Source: Pseudomonas silesiensis (lineage in GTDB: Bacteria; Pseudomonadota; Gammaproteobacteria; Pseudomonadales; Pseudomonadaceae). From it: a DNA stretch of 64,000 nucleotides. Positions 44,324-54,304 of this stretch are shown here, in pieces. Within the stretch, counting starts at the first letter, position 1. The number at the start of each line of letters is the position of its first letter. The stretch spans positions 2,190,501 through 2,254,500 of the forward strand of contig NZ_CP014870.1 of assembly GCF_001661075.1 (NCBI RefSeq). Direction: 5' to 3'. The notes under the pieces are model-generated. The model did no database searches and was not told the origin of the DNA. It saw nothing but the letters and a program-made list of their open reading frames with translations. Position numbers and translations under genes: made by a program.

Positions 44324-45423
44324 TGATTTACCTCTGGAATGATTAAAACCAATTTGCCCAGGTGCGCCTTGCTCAAGAAGTCCTCTTGTGCTTGATGAAT
44401 CTCATTTAGCGGATAGGTTTTAGCCACAACGGGACGTATTTCACCCGACTCTACATATGAGATGACATTGGTTAAAACCTCGTCCTCTTGAAAAGTGCAG
44501 CCATAAAGAGTGAGGTCTTTGAGGTAGAGTGTTCGAAGATCAATCTCTGCCATAGGGCCCGCAATTGCACCCGCAATGGCATACCGGCCCCCGAGACGAA
44601 GTACCCGTAAAAGATCTGGCCAGTCCTCACCCCCGACGATGTCGACCACCACGTCCACAGAGTTTTCGCCCAGGATCGAGACAAAATCGGCTTTGCGATC
44701 AAGGATGCGATCGGCGCCCAGCGCTTGCACCTCTGATGCTTTGGCGGCAGAACACTGCGCGATGACCGTCGCGCCCCTTCGCTTGGCAAGTTGCACGGCG
44801 GCAGATCCCACGCCTCCCGAAGCGCCGGTGATTAACACCACCTCGACACCCAATTTCGTTCTGTGCAACATGTTTTCTGCAGTTGAGTATGCGCAAGGTA
44901 TCGATGCCAGCTCTGCATCTGTCCAATCGCATTCAACCTTGAGTGTTTCTTTCGAGGGTGCAACGGCAAACTGTGCAAAGCCGCCGTCACATTCGCTACC
45001 AAATGTCCAACATTCATAGGGCCTATGGTCGACGTAAGTACGTAGCAGATTGCTTACTATCACGCGTTCGCCGATGCGTGAAGCTGCAACACCTTTGCCA
45101 ACGGCAACGATGTAACCACAGCAATCCGCACCTTGAATGCGTGGGAATTTCAACGAGGCGCCTGACCAGGAGGCATCATCGCCGTTCACGCTGTCGAATC
45201 CGCCTGCACCACCGGAGCCGGTATCGCTGCTAATCGACTTGGAGTACCAACCAATCCTCGTGTTGATATCCGTATTATTGACAGCAGAGGCACGTACCTG
45301 AATCAGCACTTCACCGTCCTTGGGTTGGGGGACGGCTACATCAGTCCGGTATTCAAGTTGCTCTAGTCCACCGAGTCCATTTAGTAGCACTGCATGCATC
45401 GTTGCGGGTATTGAATGTGACAT
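44320..45423 (-). CDS. Zinc-type/quinone oxidoreductase-like alcohol dehydrogenase
   Basis: 367 residues of the MDR superfamily. The substrate domain has [21 protein letters not shown]. The Rossmann motif is [22 protein letters not shown] near residue 195. The usual structural-zinc cysteine cluster is absent, so it is closer to quinone oxidoreductases. A strong GGGGGA lies before the ATG, and the stop overlaps the hpbD-like start, so the two are translationally coupled. Role in betaine catabolism unknown. Confidence 0.85.
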   Translation of the reverse strand: MSHSIPATMHAVLLNGLGGLEQLEYRTDVAVPQPKDGEVLIQVRASAVNNTDINTRIGWYSKSISSDTGSGGAGGFDSVNGDDASWSGASLKFPRIQGADCCGYIVAVGKGVAASRIGERVIVSNLLRTYVDHRPYECWTFGSECDGGFAQFAVAPSKETLKVECDWTDAELASIPCAYSTAENMLHRTKLGVEVVLITGASGGVGSAAVQLAKRRGATVIAQCSAAKASEVQALGADRILDRKADFVSILGENSVDVVVDIVGGEDWPDLLRVLRLGGRYAIAGAIAGPMAEIDLRTLYLKDLTLYGCTFQEDEVLTNVISYVESGEIRPVVAKTYPLNEIHQAQEDFLSKAHLGKLVLIIPEVNQ

Positions 45424-45490
45424 TATGTCCCCCTAATGTGGCGGTCGAAATTCGATGCGTCGCTTATTGAGTATTTTTTTTGTGAGAAAG

Positions 45491-46477
45491 CTAGACGTCA
45501 TAACGAGCTTCCTTTGAAGGCGGATGACCGAAGAGGGTGCTGTAGCATCTGCTGAAATGACCAGATGAGACGAACCCACAGGCAATGGCAACATCGATGA
45601 TGGCTAGTCTCGAGTTTTGTATCAGTCGCCGGGCCGCTGTCAGTCTTAGCTCCAAATAGTATTTTTGAGGAGGGGTGCCTAATTGCTTTTGGAAAAAACG
45701 TTGAATTTGACGCCTGGAAAGTTGAACGCAGCTTGCAAGTTGATCGAGGTCCAATGGTTCTTCAAGATTAGACTCCATTAGCTTGATGATGTCTCGCATT
45801 GGCGCGGTGACTTTTTGGTCTCGCGTGATACTTGTAGTACGAAAACGAGATTGGTCATAGTCCAGCAGATCAAACACAGCGTCTGCTACTTTCGGATCGA
45901 GAACCTTGTAAAGCCATTTAATCATGACTTGAAAAGCGCCTGCGGGCGTGGAAGCGGTGAGCCGGTCTCGATCAAATACCACGGTGTCCAGCGTCACGCT
46001 GGTAGTTGGGGAGTACTCCGCCAACGCTATTCTCTGCTCTGCATGAATTGCGCAGCGGTAACCATCTAAAAGCCCGGCCTTGCCAAGATACCAGGCGCCG
46101 TTCCAAAGCCCTCCGAGCGCGACAGGTAGGCTTGCGAGTTTTCGCAGCAGGTTTACCAGCCAATTCGGAACCGTTCTCGGTGTACGTAGACCACCGCATA
46201 TCACCATTAAGTCCAAATCGGAAATCCTGATGTCGGTCAATGGTGTATCGGGTCTGATTGGTATTGCCAAGTCGCTTATGACTTCAGAGTTGTTTCGACT
46301 GAAAGTATGTACTTTTACAGCGCCTGGATGAATCTGATTTGCTGTCACAAGAACGTCTAAGCACTGGGTGAAACAAGTAAGAGAGAAGTTCTCGAGCAGC
46401 AGAAACCCTATAGTTGACACTTTGCGAGTTTTTGGTCGCGATTCAATTGACTGAGCGCCAGGGATCTGGGAGGTCAC
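45491..46477 (-). CDS. GlxA-type AraC regulator of cluster B
   Basis: 328 residues from a GTG at 46477 with AGAGGA eight bases upstream. The N-terminal DJ-1/PfpI-like domain has GGLWNGAWYLGKAGLLDGYRC. The AraC HTH has CVQLSRRQIQRFFQKQLG and CGFVSSGHFSRCYSTLFG. Same architecture as GbdR-type betaine regulators and as the gene at 9953, but only distantly alike. Likely activator of the surrounding betaine genes. Confidence 0.9.
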   Translation of the reverse strand: MTSQIPGAQSIESRPKTRKVSTIGFLLLENFSLTCFTQCLDVLVTANQIHPGAVKVHTFSRNNSEVISDLAIPIRPDTPLTDIRISDLDLMVICGGLRTPRTVPNWLVNLLRKLASLPVALGGLWNGAWYLGKAGLLDGYRCAIHAEQRIALAEYSPTTSVTLDTVVFDRDRLTASTPAGAFQVMIKWLYKVLDPKVADAVFDLLDYDQSRFRTTSITRDQKVTAPMRDIIKLMESNLEEPLDLDQLASCVQLSRRQIQRFFQKQLGTPPQKYYLELRLTAARRLIQNSRLAIIDVAIACGFVSSGHFSRCYSTLFGHPPSKEARYDV

Positions 46478-46595
46478 ACTCGAGTCCTCTTGATATTTTT
46501 CATATCAAACCGTCCTGCTAGCTAGTGCTGCGGAATCAACATCGATTTTGGTCAGGGTGGTCCGTGTAACAGCGAACACCCTGTGTTTATTCTTA

Positions 46596-47831
46596 TCAAA
46601 TCGCCTGAGACGCGGTCTCAGTTTCAGCCAGGCGCCTTGTCATCAACTCGCAGTACCAATCGACGAATTGGCAGACGCCATTCTCGACCAACTGCGAGTA
46701 GGGGCCGGGCTGGTAAGCTGGCGAGGTCACGCCGACTTGGGCGCCTTCCACTAAACGACGATCCTGATCGTTAGTTGCCATCCACACCTTGGTGAGGCGT
46801 TCGAGATCGTAATCCACCCCTTCTTGGGCATCCTTAGGCACCAACCACTTGGTAGTGACCACCGTTTCACCTGGGCCTCGGGGCAAAACACGAAAGCTCA
46901 GAGCGTGATCGCCGAGAAAGTGGTTCCAGGTCGATGGATAATTGAAGTACAGCAGAGCACCGATATTCTCCACGCCGCTGCGATCCAAACGACGGTTAAC
47001 GGCAGGTTGACCGTCCATGGTGTAACTGCTGGCTCCATGGTCGAGCGGAATTCGTGTCATACGGAACTGTCCGGCTGGATCCATAACGAGCCGACTGGCC
47101 AAGCCGCCAGCTTCACAAGTGTTCCAATAGGCGGTTAACTCAGGGTCTTCCTCGCCGGAGATGCCCTGTACAGAGGCGATCTCGGTATAAGACTGGAGCA
47201 ATTCCGGGTGCGTACCGTCACAGTGGTAGCACTCGCGGTTATTCTCGAACACCAGTTTCCAATTGCCTTTCTCAACCAGATTAGCTTCGAAGGCTACCTT
47301 GCAATCCTCCAGATGGTGAGGGCCAATAAATGGCGATACGGCGCTTCGGAACTTTTCGAAATCAGGAGCAACCTTTGCCACACAAACGTAAATGTAGCTA
47401 TGCACTACCTCACAATGAGCAGGCAGCAGATCATGGTCCGCTGTGTTGAATTCAGGGCCCATATTGCCGGCGTACAGTAGTTTGCCGTCCAACTCGAATG
47501 TCCATTTGTGGTAAGGGCATACCAGTTTCGCTACCTTCCCCTTATCTTCCGTACAGATCTTTGATCCACGATGGCGGCATGCGTTATGGAACGCACGGAT
47601 GTTGCCGTCTTTTCCACGCACGATTGCGATCGGGTAATCGCCAATCTGTAGTGTCAAATATTGCCCCGGCTTTTCCAGCTCAAAGGTGTGACCCGCAAAG
47701 ATCCACTCTCGATGCCAAATTTGCTCGCATTCTTGACGGTACACATCAGGATCATTATATGCAGCGCCCGGAAGCCCGTGCTGTGTTTTACGTTGCTTGA
47801 TCAGGTCTAATACGGCGGTGTGTTGTTGCAT
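46596..47831 (-). CDS. Rieske oxygenase, betaine demethylase type (second copy)
   Basis: 411 residues from the ATG at 47831; an AGGAG is 11 bases before. The Rieske ligands are in CRHRGSKIC...CPYHKW, and the mononuclear iron motif is NNRECYHCDGTHPEL. The protein resembles GbcA and stachydrine demethylases more evenly than the one at 5879. No reductase gene lies next to it, so it must borrow one, perhaps the GbcB-like enzyme at 4746. Expected to remove one N-methyl group from (hydroxy)proline betaine, given the HpbD homologue nearby. Confidence 0.88.
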   Translation of the reverse strand: MQQHTAVLDLIKQRKTQHGLPGAAYNDPDVYRQECEQIWHREWIFAGHTFELEKPGQYLTLQIGDYPIAIVRGKDGNIRAFHNACRHRGSKICTEDKGKVAKLVCPYHKWTFELDGKLLYAGNMGPEFNTADHDLLPAHCEVVHSYIYVCVAKVAPDFEKFRSAVSPFIGPHHLEDCKVAFEANLVEKGNWKLVFENNRECYHCDGTHPELLQSYTEIASVQGISGEEDPELTAYWNTCEAGGLASRLVMDPAGQFRMTRIPLDHGASSYTMDGQPAVNRRLDRSGVENIGALLYFNYPSTWNHFLGDHALSFRVLPRGPGETVVTTKWLVPKDAQEGVDYDLERLTKVWMATNDQDRRLVEGAQVGVTSPAYQPGPYSQLVENGVCQFVDWYCELMTRRLAETETASQAI

Positions 47832-48060
47832 TTTTTTATGCACTCCTAAGTAGGGGCTTTTTTGCACTGACCGCATCGCTGAAGGCTTGGTTTTCGACCC
47901 GCTTTAAGCGCGAATGGGCTACTACGCTGTAGCCAATTCGGATAACCTGCCGCTATGCATGCTTCTCGATATGGGGCGCTGGTGCCTTGCAAATAGTCTA
48001 TGGCGAGGTCGTCAACGTTAAGAATCGACATTTTTTATAGGCTAATGATGACCTACTGTT

Positions 48061-49050
48061 ATGGTTAAGCAGACTGAACCCGATCAGACCTTGATCAAGA
48101 TGCCTTCGCTACGCGCTGTGAAAGCGTTTATCGCGGCAGCCAAGTATCAAAATTTCACGCGCGCTGCCGAGGCGCTGTGCGTCACCCAGGCTGCAATCAG
48201 TCGCCAGATACGGGAGTTGGAAGACCATCTGGGGACGGAGCTTTTTGACCGGGCAGGGCGGGCGGTCAAGCTCACTGATGCGGGTTCCAATTTCTATGAT
48301 GTAGTGCAGCTATCATTCAGCAGTATCGCTCAAGCGGCTGAGCGTATGCGCAGCAATACCAGCGCCAAACACGTGGTCACGCTGTGTTGCTCGCCCGCAT
48401 TCACCAGTTTTTGGCTGGGGCCCCGACTTCCCGCGTTCTTTGCGGCCCACCCTGAGATTGACCTCAACCTGGTCGTAACCCAGAATTTCCTGTCAATGGA
48501 GACTGGTGTTCATCCAGATATCATCATTTGTAAAATGATGAAGAGTCATGATGGGTATCACAGCCAACCTTTGGTATGCGACGTGATTTACCCAGTGTGC
48601 ACACCTCAATATCTGGAGCAGCATCCCGAGCTGCAATCCATCCAGGGCATTCGTGATAGCGCGTTGCTGAACCTGAGTCCTTATGGCCGCTCGCAGGTAG
48701 CGGAGCATGTGGACTGGAGCGGATGGTTTGCCCATCACGATATTGACCTGAAAGCCCGACCTCGTACGGCGCCGCATTTTTTTAACGCTAACGACTACAA
48801 CCTGCTTATCCAGCTCGCATTAAATCACCAGGGCGTTGCTCTTGGCTGGCACTACCTCGTGGCTCCTTTGGTCGAGAAAGGGCTGCTGGTTCGCCCAGTC
48901 AAAGAGAAGCTGGTGCACCGAGAAACCCTGCACTATCTGAACGTCAACGAAGACAAAGCCCGAGACCCCAGTTGCTGCAAGCTGCGGGATTGGCTTATCG
49001 CGCAGTTCGAGAGCGGGTTGCTCGAGGATCCCGACGCCCAGGAAGCATAA
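48061..49050 (+). CDS. LysR-family regulator of cluster B (GcvA-like)
   Basis: 329 residues. The HTH (about residues 10-70) reads LRAVKAFIAAAKYQNFTRAAEALCVTQAAISRQI, followed by the LysR effector domain. It is divergent from the Rieske gene across 229 bp and precedes the catabolic operon. Same general class as the LysR gene in cluster A. Probably activates one or both flanking units. Confidence 0.9.
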   Translation: MVKQTEPDQTLIKMPSLRAVKAFIAAAKYQNFTRAAEALCVTQAAISRQIRELEDHLGTELFDRAGRAVKLTDAGSNFYDVVQLSFSSIAQAAERMRSNTSAKHVVTLCCSPAFTSFWLGPRLPAFFAAHPEIDLNLVVTQNFLSMETGVHPDIIICKMMKSHDGYHSQPLVCDVIYPVCTPQYLEQHPELQSIQGIRDSALLNLSPYGRSQVAEHVDWSGWFAHHDIDLKARPRTAPHFFNANDYNLLIQLALNHQGVALGWHYLVAPLVEKGLLVRPVKEKLVHRETLHYLNVNEDKARDPSCCKLRDWLIAQFESGLLEDPDAQEA

Positions 49051-49459
49051 CCCCAGATCATCAATTGCTCAGCGTAAAAGTCGCTGTGTCCCAATCTCGC
49101 TTGTCATTATTCTTTCACCATGAAATCTGAATGCGAAATGAACGCTTCAAGGTGATTGGATGAACATTATTTCCTGATTGTTTGGTTCCTATTCCAGAGG
49201 CAGGACGCTTGTACCCACTGGCATTGGAAATTGCCTTGGAATAAAGAAGATGAATCTACGACTTATTGAGCGCTCAACGAGTGCCAGGTAGATACTCGCA
49301 TTTTATTTATTAATTAATGCCGGCATTTATCTGTCGAGTAAGTATCGGAAAGGGTTTCGGTGGCGGTAATAACTCGCCTCGTGCTCACGAATCACTACCC
49401 CCCGGCTGAGAACTATCTGGCTGAATGTTTCCAGCTAAAACAAGATGAGGTTTGAATCA
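49051..49459. promoter_or_regulatory. 409-bp leader region with a 12-bp palindrome
   Basis: No gene is seen. TTGAGCGCTCAA at 49266-49277 is a perfect palindrome, a candidate operator for the downstream catabolic-transport operon. The region is relatively AT-rich with TTATTTATTAATTAATG at 49303-49319. A promoter for the DapA-like gene is expected here. Confidence 0.5.
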
Positions 49460-50353
49460 ATGTCCGCATTCGCTTTTTCCGGTGTCAATCTTGCAATCAC
49501 TACTCCGTTTGATGCGCAGGGCAAAATCGATTACCCGCGTTTTGAAGGTTTGATTGAGCGCTACATCTCCGCTGGCGTGCAAGGGTTTGTCCTGAGCTCT
49601 GGCACGGGCATGCATGTTTACCTGAGCAAAGAGGAATCCAGGCAACTCGTAGCTTTCGGTTCCAAAGTCATCAATGGTCGCGCACGAATAATTGTGCAAA
49701 CGTCTGCTTTGCTTGCGGACGAAGTAGTAGAACGCACCCGTCATGCGGTCGATTGCGGGGCGGATGGCGTCATGGTGCTGCCGCCGTTTTTCGAAGGCCC
49801 GACCGATGACCAGGGGATCATCGACTTCTATTCCACAGTGTCTGAAGCCGGGCTGCCAATCATCGGCTACAACGTGCCTCAGGCTGTCGGCGTAGAAGTT
49901 ACGCCGTCCCTGTTCCGTCAATTGAGTGAAATTCCAAATTTTGTATCGGTCAAAGACAGCAGCGGTGATCTTGCGGCGCAGGCGTCGCTGATCCGTACGG
50001 GCTTGCCGACGATGAATGGCGCCGACCCGCTGGTGCCATACGCTCTCTTTGCTGGTGCTGCCGGCCTGATTTGGGGTGGGGCAAATATGGCCCCCCGCTC
50101 TTGCGTAGCAGTGGTAAATGCCGCCTTGGAGCAGGATTGGATTCGTGCTCGTGAGATCTGGCGCTCGCTTGAGCCCGTTATGTCGTTGATCTGGCAGGGT
50201 GACTATGTCCAATCAGTTTATGCAGGTTCGGAGATCACCGGCTACGGAGCTGGAAATCCTCGTCGACCATTGGCGCGTTTATCCGCTGACAAAATTGATG
50301 CGCTCAAGGCCGCCCTTGAACCACTGATCGCTCTCGAGTCCAACCTCGCCTGA
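49460..50353 (+). CDS. DapA-family lyase/deaminase
   Basis: 297 residues from the ATG at 49460, which has GAGG about 9 bases before it; the ATG at 49445 has no site. It is a TIM-barrel of the dihydrodipicolinate synthase family. The Schiff-base lysine is in FVSVKDSSGD and the conserved tyrosine in IIGYNVPQAVG. In hydroxyproline catabolism a DapA-family enzyme deaminates pyrroline-4-hydroxy-2-carboxylate to 2-oxoglutarate semialdehyde. The next two genes (FAD oxidoreductase and aldehyde dehydrogenase) fit the steps before and after. Exact reaction inferred. Confidence 0.83.
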   Translation: MSAFAFSGVNLAITTPFDAQGKIDYPRFEGLIERYISAGVQGFVLSSGTGMHVYLSKEESRQLVAFGSKVINGRARIIVQTSALLADEVVERTRHAVDCGADGVMVLPPFFEGPTDDQGIIDFYSTVSEAGLPIIGYNVPQAVGVEVTPSLFRQLSEIPNFVSVKDSSGDLAAQASLIRTGLPTMNGADPLVPYALFAGAAGLIWGGANMAPRSCVAVVNAALEQDWIRAREIWRSLEPVMSLIWQGDYVQSVYAGSEITGYGAGNPRRPLARLSADKIDALKAALEPLIALESNLA

Positions 50354-50371
50354 CGACTTGGAGTAGAAATC

Positions 50372-51697
50372 ATGTACGTGGCCACCAAGTTTCCAAAAAA
50401 CAGTAGTCGTTCAGCTTGGGTTGAGATGCTTCCTCCGCGAAAGCCTGGATTGTCCCTTAATGGGGCCGTGATCGCTGACGTTGCAATCATTGGCGCTGGC
50501 TTTGCTGGATTGTCTGCTGCACGACGGTTATCGCAGCTGGATCCAACACTGCGAGTTGCCGTGCTGGAAGCGGGTGTCGTCGGAGAAGGTGCCACCGGGC
50601 GTAATTCGGGGTTCATTATCGATTTACCCCACGAAGTCAGCTCGGAGGATTTCGGTGACACGTCAACAGAGCGTGCTCGGCGGGATATCACTCTCTATCG
50701 CACCGCAATTAGCCTGGCCACGGACATGGCGAAAGAATATGGCTGGGGGCGTGAAATCATAGATCCCTGCGGTCGCTTCAGCGTAGCGATTAGCCAGAAA
50801 GGCGATTCCCACATCGTTAACTACGCTCGCCAGCTACAGGGTTTAGGTGAGTCCCACCAGTTACTTGATGCCAAGGGTATCTACGACGTGACGGGCAGCC
50901 GCATATACACCTCCGGGCTTTACATGCCTGGAACAGTGATGGTGCAACCAGCAGCCTACATTCGAGCTGTTGCGGATAGCCTGCGAAGCCCTGTGACGTT
51001 GTACGAGAACTCCCCAGTCCAGTCGTTCGAGAAGCAGTCTGGCAATTGGTTATTGAAGACAGCCAACGGCTCCGTCACGGCCAAGCGGGTCATCTTGGCC
51101 AACAATGGTCATGCTCAGAGCTTCGGCCTGTTTCGCGGGAAGATGTTGCACGTCTTTACATATGCCTCCATGACCGAGTCTTTTGATCCAAATCGACTCA
51201 GCGGAAAACGCGACTGGGCGGCGACACCAGCATTACCAATGGGAACTACGGTGCGTCGTGTAAGTGGCGTTGACGGTGACCGCATCTTGATTCGCTCACG
51301 GTATTCATACCACGCGGGATTGGAAATCAACGAGGGTCATGTACGAAGCGCAGGTCGGGTGCATGACAGTAAGTTTGCAGATCGTTTCCCTGATCTTGCT
51401 GGAGTGAAAATGCAGTATCGCTGGGGCGGCCCTATGGCATTGACCTGGAACAGCGTGCCGATTTTCGGGGAAATTGAACAAGGTCTGTTTGCTGCTTGCG
51501 CTTGCAATGGCCTGGGTGCTTCGAAGTCGACGGCAGCTGGCATCGCTGCCGCAGAAGCGGCTCTAGGGGTGAAGTCTCAGTTGGTTGAGATTTTCTCCAA
51601 CTATGACTCACCGAAAAATCTGCCGCCTCAACCGTTTCTAAGCATTGGTGCGAAGGCTGACTTAAAGCTACGGGAATGGCGCGCAGGTCGTGAGTGA
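50372..51697 (+). CDS. FAD-dependent amine oxidoreductase (cluster B paralogue)
   Basis: 441 residues with GGAG before the ATG. FAD motif VAIIGAGFAGLSAARRL, then GEGATGRNSGFIIDLPHE, and a C-terminal CNGLGASKSTAAG. Paralogue of the protein at 11768 over its whole length, sharing the RNSGF, LYMPGT/LYTPGT and FTYASMT blocks. It probably oxidises a cyclic or N-methylated amino acid. Lies in tight operon order after the DapA-like gene. Confidence 0.88.
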   Translation: MYVATKFPKNSSRSAWVEMLPPRKPGLSLNGAVIADVAIIGAGFAGLSAARRLSQLDPTLRVAVLEAGVVGEGATGRNSGFIIDLPHEVSSEDFGDTSTERARRDITLYRTAISLATDMAKEYGWGREIIDPCGRFSVAISQKGDSHIVNYARQLQGLGESHQLLDAKGIYDVTGSRIYTSGLYMPGTVMVQPAAYIRAVADSLRSPVTLYENSPVQSFEKQSGNWLLKTANGSVTAKRVILANNGHAQSFGLFRGKMLHVFTYASMTESFDPNRLSGKRDWAATPALPMGTTVRRVSGVDGDRILIRSRYSYHAGLEINEGHVRSAGRVHDSKFADRFPDLAGVKMQYRWGGPMALTWNSVPIFGEIEQGLFAACACNGLGASKSTAAGIAAAEAALGVKSQLVEIFSNYDSPKNLPPQPFLSIGAKADLKLREWRAGRE

Positions 51698-51748
51698 GCC
51701 CCTTAAAAATTAAGTGAATTATTGCACCTATCATGAAGGAGACGAGCC

Positions 51749-53254
51749 ATGAGTGATCTTTTGACGGCAACTGAATACGCTGCCATTGCAGAAAACCTGA
51801 CTTTCCCTAACGGCACATTTATCAATGGAGCCTTCCGTTCAGCTGCATCTGGAAAGACGCTCGAAACCAAAAACCCTGCGACTGGTGAAAAGCTGACCGA
51901 CTTGGCGGCGTGCGGCGCGCAGGATGTTAATGATGCAGTCGCTGCGGCGAAAGAGGCTTTTGAAGATGGCCGCTGGCGTCTTCAGCATCCTGCTGAGCGC
52001 AAGGCCGTGCTGTTGAAGCTTGCCCAGCTTATGGAAAGCCATGCACATGAATTGGCAGTGTTGGAAAGTCTCGACAGCGGCAAACCGATTCGTGAATGCC
52101 AAACTGTAGACGTGCCAGACACTATCAATACGCTTCGTTGGCACGCCGAGCTGATCGACAAGATCTACGACAATACTGCGCCCGTCGGTAGCAACGCATT
52201 GACAATAGTAGTACGTGAACCCATCGGGGTAGTTGGCTGTGTACTACCGTGGAACTTCCCCCTTTTAATGCTGGCATGGAAAATCGGCCCAGCGTTGGCC
52301 GCAGGCTGTTCTGTGATTGTCAAACCAGCTGAGCAAACGTCACTGACTACTTTGCGTGTAGCCGAGTTAGCCCATGAGGCGGGAATTCCACCTGGTGTGT
52401 TCAGCATCGTCACCGGCACGGGTAAAGATGTGGGTGAGCCCATAGGTCTCCATCCGGATGTGGATATGGTGTCTTTTACCGGGTCTACGGCCACTGGACG
52501 GCGCTTTTTGCATTATTCGGCCGACTCCAACCTCAAGCGCATTGTTCTGGAATGTGGCGGCAAGAACCCTGCCGTGGTCATGAATGATGCTGAAGATCTG
52601 GAACTCGTCGCTGAACAAGTTGTGAACGGTGCGTTCTGGAATATGGGAGAAAATTGTTCTGCTACCTCCCGACTGATCGTCCATGCCGATGTGAAGGATG
52701 ATTTGCTGGGGCGCATCGCTGCTCATATCGGCGAGTGGAAAATGGGTAACCCTTTAGATCCGCAGAACCGTCTGGGTTCGCTGATCAGTTCCGCGCACTT
52801 CGAGAAGGTCAGCTCCTACCTCGAGAAGGCAAAAGATGAAGGACTTCATGTGGTCGTCGGCGGCAATACAGAAGCGGGCATTTATGTAGAGCCGACAGTC
52901 ATCGATGGCGTAGGTCGCGACAGCAGCCTGTTTCAGGAAGAAATCTTTGGCCCGATTCTGGCGGTGACTTCATTTACGTCAGTGCAGGAGGCTATTTCGA
53001 TTGCTAACGATACCGTCTACGGACTGGCAGCGTCCGTGTACACCGGCAACCTGCGTACAGCGGTCAAACTATCACGTGAGATTCGAGCAGGCGTGGTGAC
53101 TGTCAACTGCTTCGGCGAAGGTGACGCCAGCACACCTTTCGGTGGCTACAAACAATCCGGGTTCGGAGGCCGGGACAAATCTGTGCACGCGCACGACCAA
53201 TACACTGAACTTAAGACGGTGTGGATGGATGTGTCGGATCGCTCCGTGGAATAG
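51749..53254 (+). CDS. NAD-dependent aldehyde dehydrogenase (PuuC-like)
   Basis: 501 residues with AAGGAG before the ATG. Cofactor motif LPWNFPLLMLAWKIGPALAAG, general base in LECGGKNP, nucleophile in MGENCSATSR, and a C-terminal TPFGGYKQSGFGGRDKS. The sequence resembles gamma-glutamyl-aminobutyraldehyde and betaine-aldehyde dehydrogenases. Within this operon it may oxidise 2-oxoglutarate semialdehyde or another product of the FAD enzyme. Substrate unproven. Confidence 0.88.
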   Translation: MSDLLTATEYAAIAENLTFPNGTFINGAFRSAASGKTLETKNPATGEKLTDLAACGAQDVNDAVAAAKEAFEDGRWRLQHPAERKAVLLKLAQLMESHAHELAVLESLDSGKPIRECQTVDVPDTINTLRWHAELIDKIYDNTAPVGSNALTIVVREPIGVVGCVLPWNFPLLMLAWKIGPALAAGCSVIVKPAEQTSLTTLRVAELAHEAGIPPGVFSIVTGTGKDVGEPIGLHPDVDMVSFTGSTATGRRFLHYSADSNLKRIVLECGGKNPAVVMNDAEDLELVAEQVVNGAFWNMGENCSATSRLIVHADVKDDLLGRIAAHIGEWKMGNPLDPQNRLGSLISSAHFEKVSSYLEKAKDEGLHVVVGGNTEAGIYVEPTVIDGVGRDSSLFQEEIFGPILAVTSFTSVQEAISIANDTVYGLAASVYTGNLRTAVKLSREIRAGVVTVNCFGEGDASTPFGGYKQSGFGGRDKSVHAHDQYTELKTVWMDVSDRSVE

Positions 53255-53386
53255 ACCGAAATTGAGGTTGTCAGGCTCTCTCCTAAGTTGGCTGGCAACC
53301 ACTTTAGCTAAGTGAAAAAAGGCTACATGTCACTCACGCAGTACGCCTGAGAAGGCGATTATGAAAACCTCTGTAGGGGATACACC

Positions 53387-54238
53387 ATGAAGACGATCTG
53401 GAAGGCGATGTTCGTGTTACTGATGGTGATCGGCTCTATTTTGCCGGTGCAGGCCGAAGAAAAAAGTATCACGATGGGCACGATGGCATGGGAAGACATG
53501 TCGCCAATGGCTTTGATTACTAAAAAAGTTTTGGAAGATCAAGGTTATACCGTAAAGCTTACGGAGTTCTCGGAGTGGGGTATTGCCTATGCAGCTCTGG
53601 GAAAAGGTGACATCCAGCTGTTGGTTTCTCAAATTAACTATCTTGCTCAGGACTATTGGAACAAGAGCAAAAATCGCCTTGAAAGAATCTCGCCTGTTTC
53701 TGATGGACTTTATCAAGGCATCGCAGTTCCAAAATACGTAACCATCGACTCCATTGACCAGCTCAACGATAACGCTGATAAATTTGGAGGCAGGATTATT
53801 GGCATCGAACCGGGCGCTGGTCTAATGCGTTCTGCCAGCGAAGCCGTCAAGAATTACAACTTGAAGCTTCAGTTGGTTGAAGGCAGCTCCGCTGCCATGA
53901 CCGCAGCACTGAAGTCAGCAGTCGATCGCAAAGAGTGGATTGCTGTAACCCTCTGGGATCCGTCCTGGATGTCCATGAAGTTTGACGTCAAATACCTTAA
54001 GGATCCAAAAGGGGTATTTCAGCCGTCACAGACCTATTACTGGATTGCACAAAAAGGCTTTTCCGAGAAGTACCCCCAAGCCCGGGAAGTCGTCGCCAGT
54101 ATTTTCATCCCTATTACTGATATCCGGGCCATTAACGGTGAAATCAACGAAGGAAAATCGGTTGATGAGGCAGTCAAATCCTGGATTGCAAAAAATAGTG
54201 ATTTGATTGGGCGTTGGGAAAATAACAAAAAATACTAA
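53387..54238 (+). CDS. OpuAC-type betaine-binding protein
   Basis: 283 residues. Signal peptide from the ATG at 53387 (basic MKTIWK, a hydrophobic core, cleavage near VQAEE). The mature part is the OpuAC/ProX-type type II binding fold with KSITMGTMAWEDMSP, LLVSQINYL, and aromatic residues such as VTLWDPSWM and YYWIAQKGF for cation binding. It is not close to the ProX of cluster A, so the two systems probably bind different compounds. First gene of the transporter block. Confidence 0.9.
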   Translation: MKTIWKAMFVLLMVIGSILPVQAEEKSITMGTMAWEDMSPMALITKKVLEDQGYTVKLTEFSEWGIAYAALGKGDIQLLVSQINYLAQDYWNKSKNRLERISPVSDGLYQGIAVPKYVTIDSIDQLNDNADKFGGRIIGIEPGAGLMRSASEAVKNYNLKLQLVEGSSAAMTAALKSAVDRKEWIAVTLWDPSWMSMKFDVKYLKDPKGVFQPSQTYYWIAQKGFSEKYPQAREVVASIFIPITDIRAINGEINEGKSVDEAVKSWIAKNSDLIGRWENNKKY

Positions 54239-54304
54239 TGCGCTATTTATTCAGCTGCCGAACTTGAAACAACAATACCTGATAACAGGTTCGATAGGAT
54301 TGCC

